Source of the DNA: Diphasiastrum complanatum
Lineage: Eukaryota > Streptophyta > Lycopodiopsida > Lycopodiales > Lycopodiaceae
Direction: 5' to 3'
DNA length: 64,000 nucleotides
Assembly (NCBI GenBank): GCA_029204225.1
Contig: CM055092.1
Span: 72,723,074-72,787,073, forward strand
The stretch's first letter is position 1; each line of letters starts with the position of its first letter. Under the pieces are notes generated by a model. That model did no database searches. It was not told the DNA's origin and was given only the letters and a program-made list of their open reading frames with translations. The translations under genes and the position numbers were made by a program. Below are positions 33,461 through 44,153 of this stretch, one piece after another.

Positions 33461-34279
33461 TGTTGGGGGTATTCCCAACAAAGTGTAAATAAATAAAATC
33501 ATTCAATAAAATGTGTTGCGAGGGCATGGCATCCTGCGCGCGTAAGTCCATGGCCCAATGAGCATGCAAGTAAAGTTGTAAATAAAATAAACTTGACTTG
33601 GGTCTTGGAATTAAAATAAAACTAGAGGCCCAAAGTCATTTTTAAACTTAGAGATTACTTTTTAGAGTTGGGTCCAAATTGGGACTCACATGAATCTCGT
33701 GATTACCAATTTACTTTTTGTGGACCCTTGGATCAAGTTGGGTCCAAGATGAATGGATAGGATCATTGTGAATATTAGCCAATAGGATTGAGGGGCAAGG
33801 GCCTTCCCCATTTTATAAAAAGGCACTATTTGTACACTATTTTCATGCTTAATGAGAAGGAGGAAACTCTAGCAATTTTGGAAGAGAAGCATCCTCATTT
33901 GCAATTCAATGCTTGCTATTGCTCTTGTTGTTTTCTATTGCTTTCAGGTTCATGCTTTTTGGTTTCAATAGTTTATGTTTCTCCTTTAGCAAGTATAATG
34001 TGCATTTGAGCTAACCTCCACCCTCCCTCTATCTCTCTCTTCTATCTTCTTTTCCCTCCATCTTTTCTAATCATCCCCTTCCTTTCACCTACAATCATGA
34101 TGAATGTTAGTGTAGAGGAGTAGAGTTAAGGGAGAGTAGTGTTAGTGGTGAGTAGAGTTAAGGGAGAAAGTAGGAAACTAACTAAAAATAGCATATATGC
34201 ATAGTTAGGTACCTATCCAGTGATCTAACCCTTGTTGACAGGCGAGAGGGCTATACTACGCAAGATCTTCGACCCTACA
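33461..34279 (+). repeat. Gypsy-1 5' LTR
   Basis: 819 bp, TGTTGGGGGTATTCCCAACA at the start and ...GACCCTACA at the end. The near-identical reverse complement is at 49767-50584 (818 bp). The 73-codon open frame inside (33788-34009) is conserved in both LTRs only because the LTRs are similar. Confidence 0.95.
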
Positions 34280-34280
34280 G

Positions 34281-34298
34281 TGGCGTCGTTGACGGGGA
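34281..34298 (+). promoter_or_regulatory. Gypsy-1 primer-binding site
   Basis: TGGCGTCGTTGACGGGGA, two changes from the Tat/Athila-type site TGGCGCCGTTGCCGGGGA, one base after the LTR. Confidence 0.85.
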
Positions 34299-34589
34299 TA
34301 GGTTTCCACTAACTAGTTTAGCTGCATTTTAGCTATTTTCTTGTTTTTTAGTGTAGTTTTAGGTAGATTTTTGGGTGTTTAGAGTTAATTTTTTGTATTT
34401 TTTTGTGTTTGGACTGTTCACAGCTAGTAAAGGAGGTGTGAGAGGGTAGAGGAGGCCCTGAATAGCCTCTAAGGGCTTGAAACCCAAACCAAACAGCCAA
34501 AAAACCCACAAAAAAAACACACCAATCTACATTTTGGAGGGTTAAAGAGCCTAAAATCTCATCATATTTTTATATCTCCAGAATCACTG

Positions 34590-35410
34590 AGAATTAACCC
34601 TTGCATGACTGGCAGCAGCTCCAAGGTACTATCCCAGACCTGCATAGAAGCCTGCGAGAATTAGTTCCAAGCAGATTGTAAAAATCAGAAAAAAATCATA
34701 GAAAATTCAAAATACCCTTGAGAAAATCCAAAAAAAATCAAATCTTCATAAGAAATCTCGCAGTGCCCTCTGAAGTTCCATCTCAGTGAGATCAGGACAC
34801 AAAAAAGCTTGCGAGAGTTAGTTTGGTGTCTAAGTGCCTGTGTGAGAGTTCTCAGTGAAAAAAAGACGGGAAAGTACCAGTGAACCCTCGCAGACAGCAA
34901 AATTTTCAGTTCCAGTGGTCAAGAACTCTCGTAGAGGATTCTGAAGTTCCATCTCAGTGAGACCAGGACACAGAAGAGCTTGCGAGAGTTAGTTTGATTC
35001 CAGTGAGTAAAAAATTGGATTTAAGTGCAAAAAAATCACTAGAAAGTGAAGATCCGGCAAATCCTTCCAGTAAGAACTCTCGTAGACCCTCTTAATCGAT
35101 TCAAAATGTCAATTTACATTAGTAATGAAGCCTGCGAGAGTTAGTGTGAAGATCTAGTGAAGATCAAGCCAAAAAAGTGGCTTTGAACCCTCGCAGACAA
35201 TGATATTCTCACTTCTTGCAAGAGTTAACTCTCGCAGAGAATTCTATAGTGAGATCTAACCCAGATCCAGCTACTATGAGCCTTGCAAGAGTTACTTCCC
35301 ATAGATCTGAAAGATATCAAGTTTTTTACTTACAAAAATAGCTAAAGAACCCTTGCATAGCCAACCCTCGCACAAGAGAACCCTCGCAGACTAGATCAGT
35401 GGAAAGATCT
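34590..35410. repeat. CTCGCAGA / GCGAGAGTTAG array in the Gypsy-1 leader
   Basis: CCTCGCAGAC, CTCTCGTAGA and the complementary-type GCGAGAGTTAGT alternate many times through the leader between primer site and gag. The same words return at 40080-40365, upstream of ORF3. Confidence 0.8.
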
Positions 35411-35596
35411 GCATCAGATCCAGCTACTGTCAAAATCTCAGGTCAATCAGTGCAAGGAGTAAAAAGTTATCAAGGAAAAACCACCGTAAAGGGCCTAAAA
35501 TTCACTTCCGACCGATTAGATTGATCAGATTCTTAGAGATCCAAACTACATCCTACTGTATAAGCAAGATCTAATCACTTTGGAACCCACCATCAA

Positions 35597-37075
35597 ATGA
35601 ATCTAAGATCGGGACGATCAATAGCACAAAGGGTAACAAATCAAGTACCACACCTTTCCAGATTAGCAGCTATGCAACAAGAGGCAGAACCGGAACCAGC
35701 ACCAATGGATCCAATGGGCCAACTCGTACATGTTGCTCCCTTGCAAGCAGTTCAGAGAGCACCATGGATGGGAATACCAAAATACGACGGATCATCAGAT
35801 CCGATCTGATTCCTCCAGATCTATGAGCAAGCTTGTGAAATCTACGGTGAACGGACACCTGCGGAGAAGCTGATGTTGTTCCATGTCCTTATTGGTAGTG
35901 GCTCAGGATTGATTTTTCAACCTGTCAAAGGAAGAAAAATCCACCTAGGAAGTGGTTAAGGTGGCTCTCATTATGCGCTTTAAACTAAAAAAGTTCCTAG
36001 AAGATCTGTTTCCCCTGCTGAGCAAAGTCAAGATGGGAAAACGAGAAAGGGTCAGGGACTATATTGAGCGGGTCAAACACTTACGATCCGAGTGCAGTGC
36101 AGCCCTAACTCCCGATCATGTGGTGATCATGTGGTTCCTAGCCAGACTACCACGAAGCATCAGAAGAGAACTAAAACGATGGGAGTAGTACGCTACTCTG
36201 CAAGAAGCTATAGAAGATGCCATCAGGGAAGAGGATGAGGGATTTGATGATGAATATCCATCCACCCATACTCCTATTCTCTCGATTACATCATCATCAT
36301 CAAATGCATCTGCTCTATCCACCGAACTGCTGTTGGAGCAAATGACAAAATTACACAAACAGCAGATGGAGCAACTTACGGCGTAGTTTGACCAGAAACT
36401 GAAGACCTTACAAGGAGCTGTAGCAGTAACGCCACATCAACCGGAATAAACTAGTTGCAGTATCCAAGACGGGAAAATTTATGGTGTTCAGTGTGCATGC
36501 AAAACCATACAGCGAACGAGTGTCCAGTCCTAAAGCAAAATTTGAGACTGACACATAGATTTTGCCATCTGTGTAATGCAACATCGCATGATATGACATT
36601 TTGCCCGTTCAACCCCCGGATTGTTCAACAGAAAAGAAGTCCTTATCAGACTTCCTATCCTTACCATCAAGGGGCATCCAACGCGGCACCAAGGTACGGC
36701 ACACCAAATCAACCACAACGTATGGCCTTACCTACTCCACCAGGGCCAGCCAATCAACAAGTGGCCCATGTAAACCTGACAGCAGCAGAACCATAGATGC
36801 AAATGCCACCTCAACCTGAGCAGCAGCAATGGTACAGACCAGATGAATCATTTATGGATCCTGCCATAAATGAATATGTTGTTGCCTCTGCAGCTCAAAC
36901 TCAGCATCAAGGCAAAAGAAATTACGTGCTACGGATGCGGCGAAGGATACAGAATTGCAGAATGTCCCTACAAAAGACAATATACATCCTTCTGCCGAGA
37001 ATGCGGGTATGGGCACTGTTACAAGAATTGTCCATTCAAACTTGGAACCAGTGCACCTCTGAACTTCATTGCATT
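35597..37075 (+). pseudogene. Gypsy-1 gag
   Basis: ATG at 35597 gives MNLRSGRSIAQR, then WMGIPKYDGSSDP, after a stop FLQIYEQACEIYGERTPAEK, RVRDYIERVKHLRSECSAAL and IMWFLARLPRSIRRELKRWE. A Gln-rich helical stretch follows (MTKLHKQQMEQL). Then come four cysteine knuckles: WCSVCMQNHTANEC, FCHLCNATSHDMTFC (36455-36610), CYGCGEGYRIAEC and FCRECGYGHCYKNC (36925-37040). Several stops and shifts (near 35808, 35957, 36187, 36385, 36448) inactivate it. Four knuckles is more than the usual one or two for Gypsy gag. Confidence 0.85.
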
Positions 37076-37100
37076 ATAGCAACCAGCAGTTCCAGCATGG

Positions 37101-38144
37101 ATGCCATCGGAAGGACGACAACTCCACGCTCCTGTGTTAGCTACTACGCGAGCACAGAAGAGGAAGAAAGTGGCTCTCTCATCACCACCATCGGTCATTG
37201 ACGACCAACCCTCAACTTCCGCGCCATATCCGAATGTGAGGAAAGAAAGAAGACAGTACCAGAAAATAAGACACTGGGTACAGAAAGCACAAGCGGAGGA
37301 AAAAGAGCAAGAAAGAGATAATCCTACAGAACCTCCAGTTGGCGCCAAACAGGAACTGCAAACGGGCTCACCACTGCGCACTGATCAGAATGATCGGTTG
37401 CATGAACATGAACCACATTTTTACATGGTGGAGCCCAAGGAACCACGCACTGAAAGACTCACACTTTTACTGTCAAGTCGTGCTAGTTTACCACTCGGAG
37501 AACTATTGCGGATTGCACCACAAGCAAAAAGCCTTCTAGCTGAATGGGCCAAAGTGGATGAGGATCCAGTAGCGCCTGAGCCCATATATTGTACGGGCTA
37601 TGAAGAAACAAGTAATGTCCTCCACATCGGAGCAGCATGGAAAAGTGAGGAACACAACATCACTTTGCCAATCAAACACAAGAGATACGAGGACGAGGCG
37701 ACAGTGGTAGATGGAGGATCAGGTGTCAATTTGATCTCCACTACTTTGTACAAAAAATGGGGTTTACAAGGATTGAAGCCAGCAAGATTCGCCATCAAGC
37801 TAGCAGATCAATCCTGTGTGAAACCAAAAGGTGTAGTTGTCGATATCCCTATAAAGATAGTAGGCATGCAGTTTGTGATTACTTTTGTAGTCATGGATAT
37901 ACCTGAATTTCCATCTGCATACCGTGTTTTACTGGGAAGACCATGGTTGAGGACTGCACAAGTAGTACACAATTGGGGTACAGGAAAACTCACCTTCGAG
38001 AACAGAGAGCAGGCTGCAAAGGTTGATCCAACCACATGGGCGGTGAAACCTATTGCACCCAAAGCTGATGACGGATCATCCACGACAGATCACACGATTG
38101 ATCGCCCAAGGGGGGTCACTATCATTCAGAGACAGATGTCATGA
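37101..38144 (+). pseudogene. Gypsy-1 gag-pol linker and aspartic protease
   Basis: An uninterrupted open reading of 347 codons. The first half is charged linker. The second holds the retropepsin core ATVVDGGSGVNLISTTLYKK near 37700 (the D-G-G-S-G variant common in plant Gypsy), followed by LADQSCVKPKGVVVDIPIKI and the second-lobe YRVLLGRPWLR near 37920. The frame ends near 38144. Instead of a reverse transcriptase, integrase-proximal sequence follows within about 250 bp. This is the longest intact frame of the element and may be under less decay than its neighbours. Confidence 0.85.
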
Positions 38145-39556
38145 TGTGGACGGATGCATTAGCAACTATTGACTGCCAGGCATGTCAATATGAATCAGAT
38201 CTAGAACCTAGTACATCTTCACCCAAGTGTTACACTATGGACACACCCCTCACATTTGGGGTGAATATGATAAACGTAGCATGGTTGTCAGCGGAACCTA
38301 CTGAGAACCCAGTGGACGATGATTTGGTCCCTTGGCAACATGCTCTAACTTATAATAAAGAGATTGAGCTGACTGATGAACAGGTCCTACACCACATGGA
38401 CCCAGATCGTTACAGAATCAGGAAAGTACCAGCTCAACCACTCTGCTATGGCGAAGGTCTCAAGGATCGATCCAACCAGCTGATTGCCGGCCAGTTGTAT
38501 CGAAGAGGTCCAGATGGAATTCTTCGGCGGTGTATTCTTCCTCATGAGGCCACCTAGATCATTTCGCTTTCACATGAAGGCATAGGTGGGGGTCATTTTG
38601 CATCTGACATTATAGTTCGCAAGATCCTGCAATTAGGATGTTGGTGGCCAACGATTCATAAGGATACGGAGGAATACTTGAAAAAGTGCGATGTGTGCCA
38701 AAGGGCAAGGAGATCAACGAGATTGAATTACGACTTACTACACCCGGTCTTAGCCCAAGCACCATTCAAAAAGTGGAGATTGGATTACATCAGTCCAATT
38801 CACCCTACAACAAGAAGTTCTCAGGTTCGATACATAATCGTAGCCACAGACTACCTCACCATATGGGTCGAAGCCAAGGCGGTAAGAGTAGCTGATACTA
38901 GGACCACTGCCAAGTTCCTTTATAGAATTATCATTATACGCTTCGGATGCCCGGTGGAGCTAGTCAGCGATCGCGGAAGCCATTTCATCAACAAGACCAT
39001 CAAGGTCCTATTGGAGGAATTCTTCGTGATCCACAGAACAAGTACACCTTATTATCCTCATGGTAATGGGCAAGCATAATCATCCAATAAGATCCTGTGT
39101 AGCGTGCTCACGAAAACAATTGAAGCTAGCAGATCGGATTGGGAATATAAGTTGCATGCTGCACTGTGGGCATTCAGGACAGCATATAAAGGAAACACTG
39201 ATCAAACACCCTTCTAATTGGTATATGGTCAGGATGCTATAATGCCAGTAGAGTTTCATTCATTAAGGATTGCCACCACGCAACGTCTTAATGAGTCCAA
39301 ATCTCTACAACTACGCCATGAAGCTCTGCATAAACTCTTTGAAACACGCTTACTAACTGTGCATGCACTGGCAGCTGAAAAGGAAAGACGCAAGGCATGG
39401 TATGATCGCAGGCTACAAAAGAAGGATCTTCACTTCGGAGATCTGGTCCTGATTGTTAAAACCAAGGCGATCAAAGGAAAGTTAAAATTCATAAGCGAAG
39501 GTCCTTATAAAATCAAAGAAATTCTTAATCATGGAGCCGTGAATTTGAAAAAGTAG
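38145..39556 (+). pseudogene. Gypsy-1 integrase
   Basis: The reading starts with a linker and LYRRGPDGILRRCILP. It continues with the H2C2 zinc-binding module (HEGIGGGHF ... CDVCQRA, 38570-38705). The catalytic core has WRLDYISPI (first D, near 38775) and LVSDRGSHF (second D, near 38965). It ends in NGQA followed by TAA exactly where the catalytic glutamate is expected, then SDWEYKLHAALWAFRTAYK and a C-terminal module (KKDLHFGDLVLIVK). Frames change near 38557, 39079 and 39216. There is no room for reverse transcriptase and RNase H between the protease and this region. Confidence 0.9.
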
Positions 39557-40079
39557 ATGGGACACCATTCGATACACCCATCAACGGTAGCCGGTTGCAC
39601 AAATATTGGCCACCGCAGTAAGATAGGTCCAGATTGGCGATGGCACGTTACGAAAAGCTATTCTACTAAACCATCACCGCTAGATCTAAGAAGGTCAAGC
39701 CAAATCAAGCTAGATCCATTCAGATTCAGCCAGATCTGGCAAGATCGGAAAAATCCATCAGAATCCAAGAAGGATCCAGATCCAGATAGGATCAAGAAGG
39801 AAGCAGATCATCAGACTAACTGATGGATCTACTACCAAGTATCCATCAAAACTTCCAGAGAACCACCAACAGTTCGATCAAGCATGGATGAAGTTGATTA
39901 CCAGTTTACAAAAGTTAAAATTCAGAACATCTCGAGATCTCATCTAAAAACACTGTGAAAGGGCACTTTATTCATGATTTTTTGAGATCCCTTGGGATAT
40001 AGCTCTTGAAACTTGGACAATCACCAGATCTGACTTAGATGCATCCATGAAAATCTCTGCGAGTGTTCCTAATGGAGGA
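39557..40079. other. Gypsy-1 region after pol
   Basis: Noncoding sequence with many (A)GATC words (AGATCC, AGATCT, CAGATC), notably 39620-39830. No gene is supported. Confidence 0.5.
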
Positions 40080-40365
40080 ATCATCATTTTTTAGTGTATG
40101 CGAGAGCTCCCAGAAGCTGAATTTTCAAAACCCTCGTAGAGCCTCAAGATCATCTTACCAACCCTCGCAAGGTGCCTAAATGGAATCAGAGCAGTGAAAT
40201 TAGCCTGTCTACATGGTCTGATTTTGAAAATCCAATCACAAGAATAAGTTGTGGGAGAGATCACTTCCTGCGAGAGTTGAACCCTCACAGACAGCCTGAA
40301 CCCTCGCAGAACCTTCGCATAGCAGTCAAATCACCTTCTGAACTCTCGCAGACTTCCCTGAGGTC
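40080..40365. repeat. CTCGCAGA array upstream of ORF3
   Basis: TGCGAGAG, CCCTCGTAGA, CCCTCGCAAG, CCCTCACAGA, CCCTCGCAGA and CTCTCGCAGA recur. These are the same motif as in the element's leader (34590-35410), here about 90 to 380 bp before the ORF3 TATA box. Confidence 0.8.
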
Positions 40366-40455
40366 TTAGAATTTTGTGAAGAAGGTGTCTACCAAAATTT
40401 GGGTGGAACTGAACAAGGGAAGTGGATTTCACCTAATATGCACTCTAAATTCCGT

Positions 40456-40463
40456 TATATAAG
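40456..40463 (+). promoter_or_regulatory. TATA box of Gypsy-1 ORF3
   Basis: TATATAAG, 259 bp before the ORF3 ATG at 40715. The divergent modules keep a similar TATA-to-ATG distance (232-236 bp). Confidence 0.6.
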
Positions 40464-40714
40464 GGCTGAATTCGAGTCATTTGTCACCTTTGCTAGCGAA
40501 GCTCTGCCGAAATTTACACAGAAATTACCAAGTTTTCTGTTTGCGAACAAACTTTTTACTAGCTATCATCTGATCATACTGAACACCGATCTGCATCTGA
40601 ACTACACTCCTTATCATCCAACACTCGTTATTCACAGGTTTTTGTCGTTTCCACACCCTTTTTCACTTTCCACCGTTTTTTCTACTTTTTCGACCACTAA
40701 TCATCACTGCTAAC

Positions 40715-42541
40715 ATGGCCTCCTCATCCTCTGAAGACTCTGGCGCCAAACAGGTGATCTAGCGTGACATCCCCGAGGCCACACAGATTTGGCCTCTACC
40801 CTTTGACGCTCTGATCCAACCATGGCTACAGATAGCTGGTCCACTTCTAGCGGCAATGGATTTTTACAGTGCTCTTCCATTCTGAGATTAACATGGGCCT
40901 CGCCCTTCACGCTTACGCCACCTGGGACGAGGAAAAGACTCGTTTCCACCTCCTGTACCAAGGTACCACGTAAAAGGTCAGGATTAACGCCGACTCAATG
41001 GTTACCATTGGCATTATGTCTGGTGATCGTCAACCCTTCTCCCATTGCAACGCCAAAAGTCTGATCAAACCTTTTGTCACCCAAACCGCACCAAAAATTC
41101 CCATACAGACTAATAATGGTTACTTGATAGAGGCTATCACGGAACCAGTCATTCAGATGTTTGCGCATCTGTTGAAAAACTTTCTGATTATTTCAACATT
41201 TTGCAAAGACAGAATCCAGTCTAAGCTGCTGAGTCAGATAGTGGAATCCTTTCTGGAATTCCCTGGTCCCTTTGTTGTGCCATACGACTAGCATAGCTTC
41301 CTTATTCGAGAACTAACCAACTTCATCAAATCTAACAATCGTGAGCGAATCGTAGCAGGCCCCCTGTTGTGTAACTTTGTCTGTGCACTTCTCAAGGCGA
41401 AAGTGCGCGGTTTCCAATGCTCATCCCTTTTGTCTACTCTCGTGCCACATACTAACTTTTACCCGCCATCTCAAGCATCCACCTCCTCCCAACCTGCAGT
41501 TATTAACACAACGGCCAGCAAACGAATGCGTGGCACTGCCTCTACATCCACATCTCCACCTGCTACCCGAAGATGCACCTCCACTACCACACTAACCACC
41601 CCATCAACAACCGCCACTTCTTCTTCCGTGCAACCCCCCACTCCGATTTCTGTTGTCGCTATCTCTCTTTCTGTTCCATCCACATCTGTTTCTGTCTCCA
41701 TCCCCATTTCTTCTATTGCTACCACTCCTATTTCTCTTCCAGTATCCACTACTCCATCCATCACCATCGCATCTTCCATCACTCATGTTGCCACCATTGC
41801 TTCCATTCAATTCATCCTTCTGATTCTCAATTGTCTCCCGACACTCTGGCGTGGATGCAAGTCATCAATTTTTCACCCCCACGCCAGACACTTTCTGCTC
41901 CATCCTCACCTTCTTCCATACTCCACACCACCTTCTAGTTCCCTTCTATTCCTCCCATCCTCTCATTCGGACAAACCATCCTCACTCATGTTTCCACAGT
42001 TGCTTCTCAAACCCCATCCGCTTCACCAACAAAGGTTGCCGACGGCAACCAACCGTTGTCTGATGACGCATTTGTCCAAACAATATTTGCACCATCACCA
42101 GATCGGGCTGATCCTACCGTCCCAAATGGCATCAGGTCCAATGAGAACCTGATAGAAGACAATGATGACAGTACTCCACAAGTCATTGGGGTCGATACAA
42201 CACAAGCCCATGCCAGTGCCAGTGTATCGGCTACTCCCACAGATCTAACGATGGCGTACCAAACTCTGGGGAAATACATCCTGGATGCGGTAGCGGCCAA
42301 AGCCATTCTGGAAAGTAGGGTACTACATCTGGCGACGAGTAACACACAACTGCGAGTAGAACTCACCAAGCTGCAGCAAGAACTGATTTTGGCTCAACAA
42401 CATGAACAAGCAGGGCACCAGGAGATTGCCAAGCTACAGCAGAAGGAGGAAGGCCTCAACAACTATATCCAAAGCCTCTCCAAAGCGTTGACAGAGGCAT
42501 CCACGAAGGTGTGGGAGCTTCAATCTGAAACGTCCCAATGA
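40715..42541 (+). pseudogene. Gypsy-1 ORF3 (N-terminal and coiled-coil parts), copy b
   Basis: ATG at 40715 reads MASSSSEDSGAKQVI, then a stop. It continues in shifting frames with RDIPEATQIW and the conserved domain (about 40980-41330): IQTNNGYLIEAI, KNFLIISTF and, after a TAG, HSFLIREL. A Ser/Thr/Pro-rich stretch follows (41460-41830). A long coiled coil closes it (42240-42541: LTKLQQELILAQQHEQAGHQ). The reading is cut by the inversion breakpoint near 42541. The expected remainder is on the minus strand at 51860-50585. The family is unknown. Its own TATA box and upstream motif array suggest separate transcription. Confidence 0.75.
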
Positions 42542-42545
42542 CTTG
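42541..42545. other. Left inversion breakpoint
   Basis: Gypsy-1 ORF3 (plus) meets Copia-C gag (minus) here. The reciprocal junction is near 51860-51875, where the other halves of the same two genes meet. Confidence 0.8.
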
Positions 42546-42901
42546 CTCCCATCTAGGCGCAACTAAGCTTCAGCAGGTTCTTGAATTGGTTGATGTGATT
42601 TTACAGGGAATCACCATTCGCCATCTTGAGGGAGTAAAATTTTTTTCTGACATGTAGCTTGGAAGCTATATCTCGCACTTCATATAATGTGCTCAAGATG
42701 TCTCAAACTTCTTTGGATGTTTGGACTTCGGATACATGGCCGATCTGAGTATTTGAAATGTTGAGGATGATCAGCGCAACCTGTAACAACGTCATACGAT
42801 TCCTTAGCCATTAGCACTGTTTTCATTATAAATTTTCACAGATGGTAATTGGCTCCATCAAACTTGTCCATGATAGGACTGGCTTTCCCTTGGGAATCCA
42901 T
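42545..42901 (-). pseudogene. Copia-C gag, 5' part (inverted)
   Basis: The minus strand from ATG at 42901 reads MDSQGKASPIMDKFDGANYH, a stop, KFIMKTVLMAKESYDVV, and later KLHVRKKFYSLKMANGDSL ... INQFKNLL. This is the gag N-terminus of plant Copia, 143 bp after its primer site. It stops abruptly near 42545 inside the gag domain. The continuation (IIDDPDAVMRLLTSLPSSYD) begins at about 51875 on the plus strand, on the far side of the inversion. Confidence 0.85.
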
Positions 42902-43044
42902 GTGAAAGATTAGTCTAGGTGATAGGAATAACTATCAGTGACTTAAGTATAAAAATTTGTGCTAAATTACAAAACAAGAAGACAATTACTCTATCAGCTA
43001 GTAGAGTATTGTTACTGTGAAAGCCTATCAGGCTACAGAAAATA

Positions 43045-43056
43045 GCTCTGATACCA
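43045..43056 (-). promoter_or_regulatory. Copia-C primer-binding site
   Basis: Exact TGGTATCAGAGC on the minus strand, directly inside the LTR end at 43057. Confidence 0.95.
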
Positions 43057-44153
43057 TGTTGGAAAGAGGGGTGTGAAACGAAGATAGCTCGAAAAAAAAC
43101 GAACTCGAACGGAAATTGTTCGTGTGCAGCGGAATAAGCTATCTCACTCTTTTCTTAAGCATGACTATGCCTATCAGACTCAAACAGAACATTAGTGATA
43201 GAAATCATGTTCGATCTGATTACGTAGCCAAACATTAAGCATCAAGAGATCAGAAAGATAATTTGTCGCGAACAGCTAGACAAATTATTAGTCACAAATT
43301 GTTCGCGAAAAGCTAGACTGATAATCAATCGCGAATTAGTCGCAAAAGACAAGACTAAATATTAGTCGCAAACAACTAGACTAATAATAAGTCGCGAATA
43401 GCAGACTACCAGATTAAGTAATAAGAAAGCCAGACAGAATGTAGAAAAGCATTACAATATTGACACAAATCTGAATGTTGAACAAATAGAGCTATAATCA
43501 GATTAAGTATAGCGAAATATACATGTCAATAATGCAGGTGAGCACAAGACAATAGCGGACCAAACCGCATGCTTCACAAAGCTAATCACACTATCTGTAA
43601 AGGTGATGAACCTCTTACTGACAATACATTTGGAAGAAAAGAATTAATGTGTGAAAGCATCTACAATGTCTATCTTTGATTATCATTGATATTTCGTTCT
43701 AATGTCGTTGTTATGCTTCACACTTCTCTCTGAATACACATATGGTATTCAATATATATACATAATTTTTATAGGTGTGCAGATGAAGAAAGTACAAAAG
43801 TGGATGTGCTGTCTGTGGGAGATCGTGGGTGGCTGCTGTCGTTGTCAAATCTGATTACAAAGTGCATGGGATGAGCGTTAGAAGGGCCGCGACGTCAGCC
43901 TTGCTGAAATTAACGTTGATGAAAATGCGACACTTTGACAAATGCCTTAAAAACTGATTTACAAGGTACCTTTGCTTTTCCATTAGGGCACCTTTAGCAT
44001 TTATAGGGCAGTGTCATCTTTTTCACCTGTCACAAATCATGTGTAAAAATACAGTGTCGCCTTTTTTGCCTGTGAAAAATTTACTTATGCAGATAGTCGA
44101 ATTTTATTCGCCTGTCTTATTTTACATGTAAATATGCAAACTGTGCGACAACA
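43057..44153 (-). repeat. Copia-C 5' LTR (inverted)
   Basis: On the minus strand it starts TGTTGTCGCACAG at 44153 and ends ...CTTTCCAACA at 43057. About 1.1 kb. It interrupts the gene carrying the H3-like domain, whose reading stops exactly at 44154. An array of TCGCGAA / AGCTAGACTAAT words occupies 43265-43400. Confidence 0.75.
43265..43400. repeat. TCGCGAA array in the Copia-C LTR
   Basis: TCGCGAA, TCGCAAA and GCTAGACTAAT-like words recur about six times in 136 bp. Confidence 0.7.

Noticed and set aside
33788-34009. 73-codon frame conserved at 50037-50258
   Set aside because: Both lie inside the two LTRs of Gypsy-1; their similarity is that of the LTRs.
41367-42152. 261-codon frame as an independent Ser/Thr-rich protein
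   Set aside because: It is the low-complexity middle of ORF3, continued in another frame by the coiled coil. No separate start or promoter.
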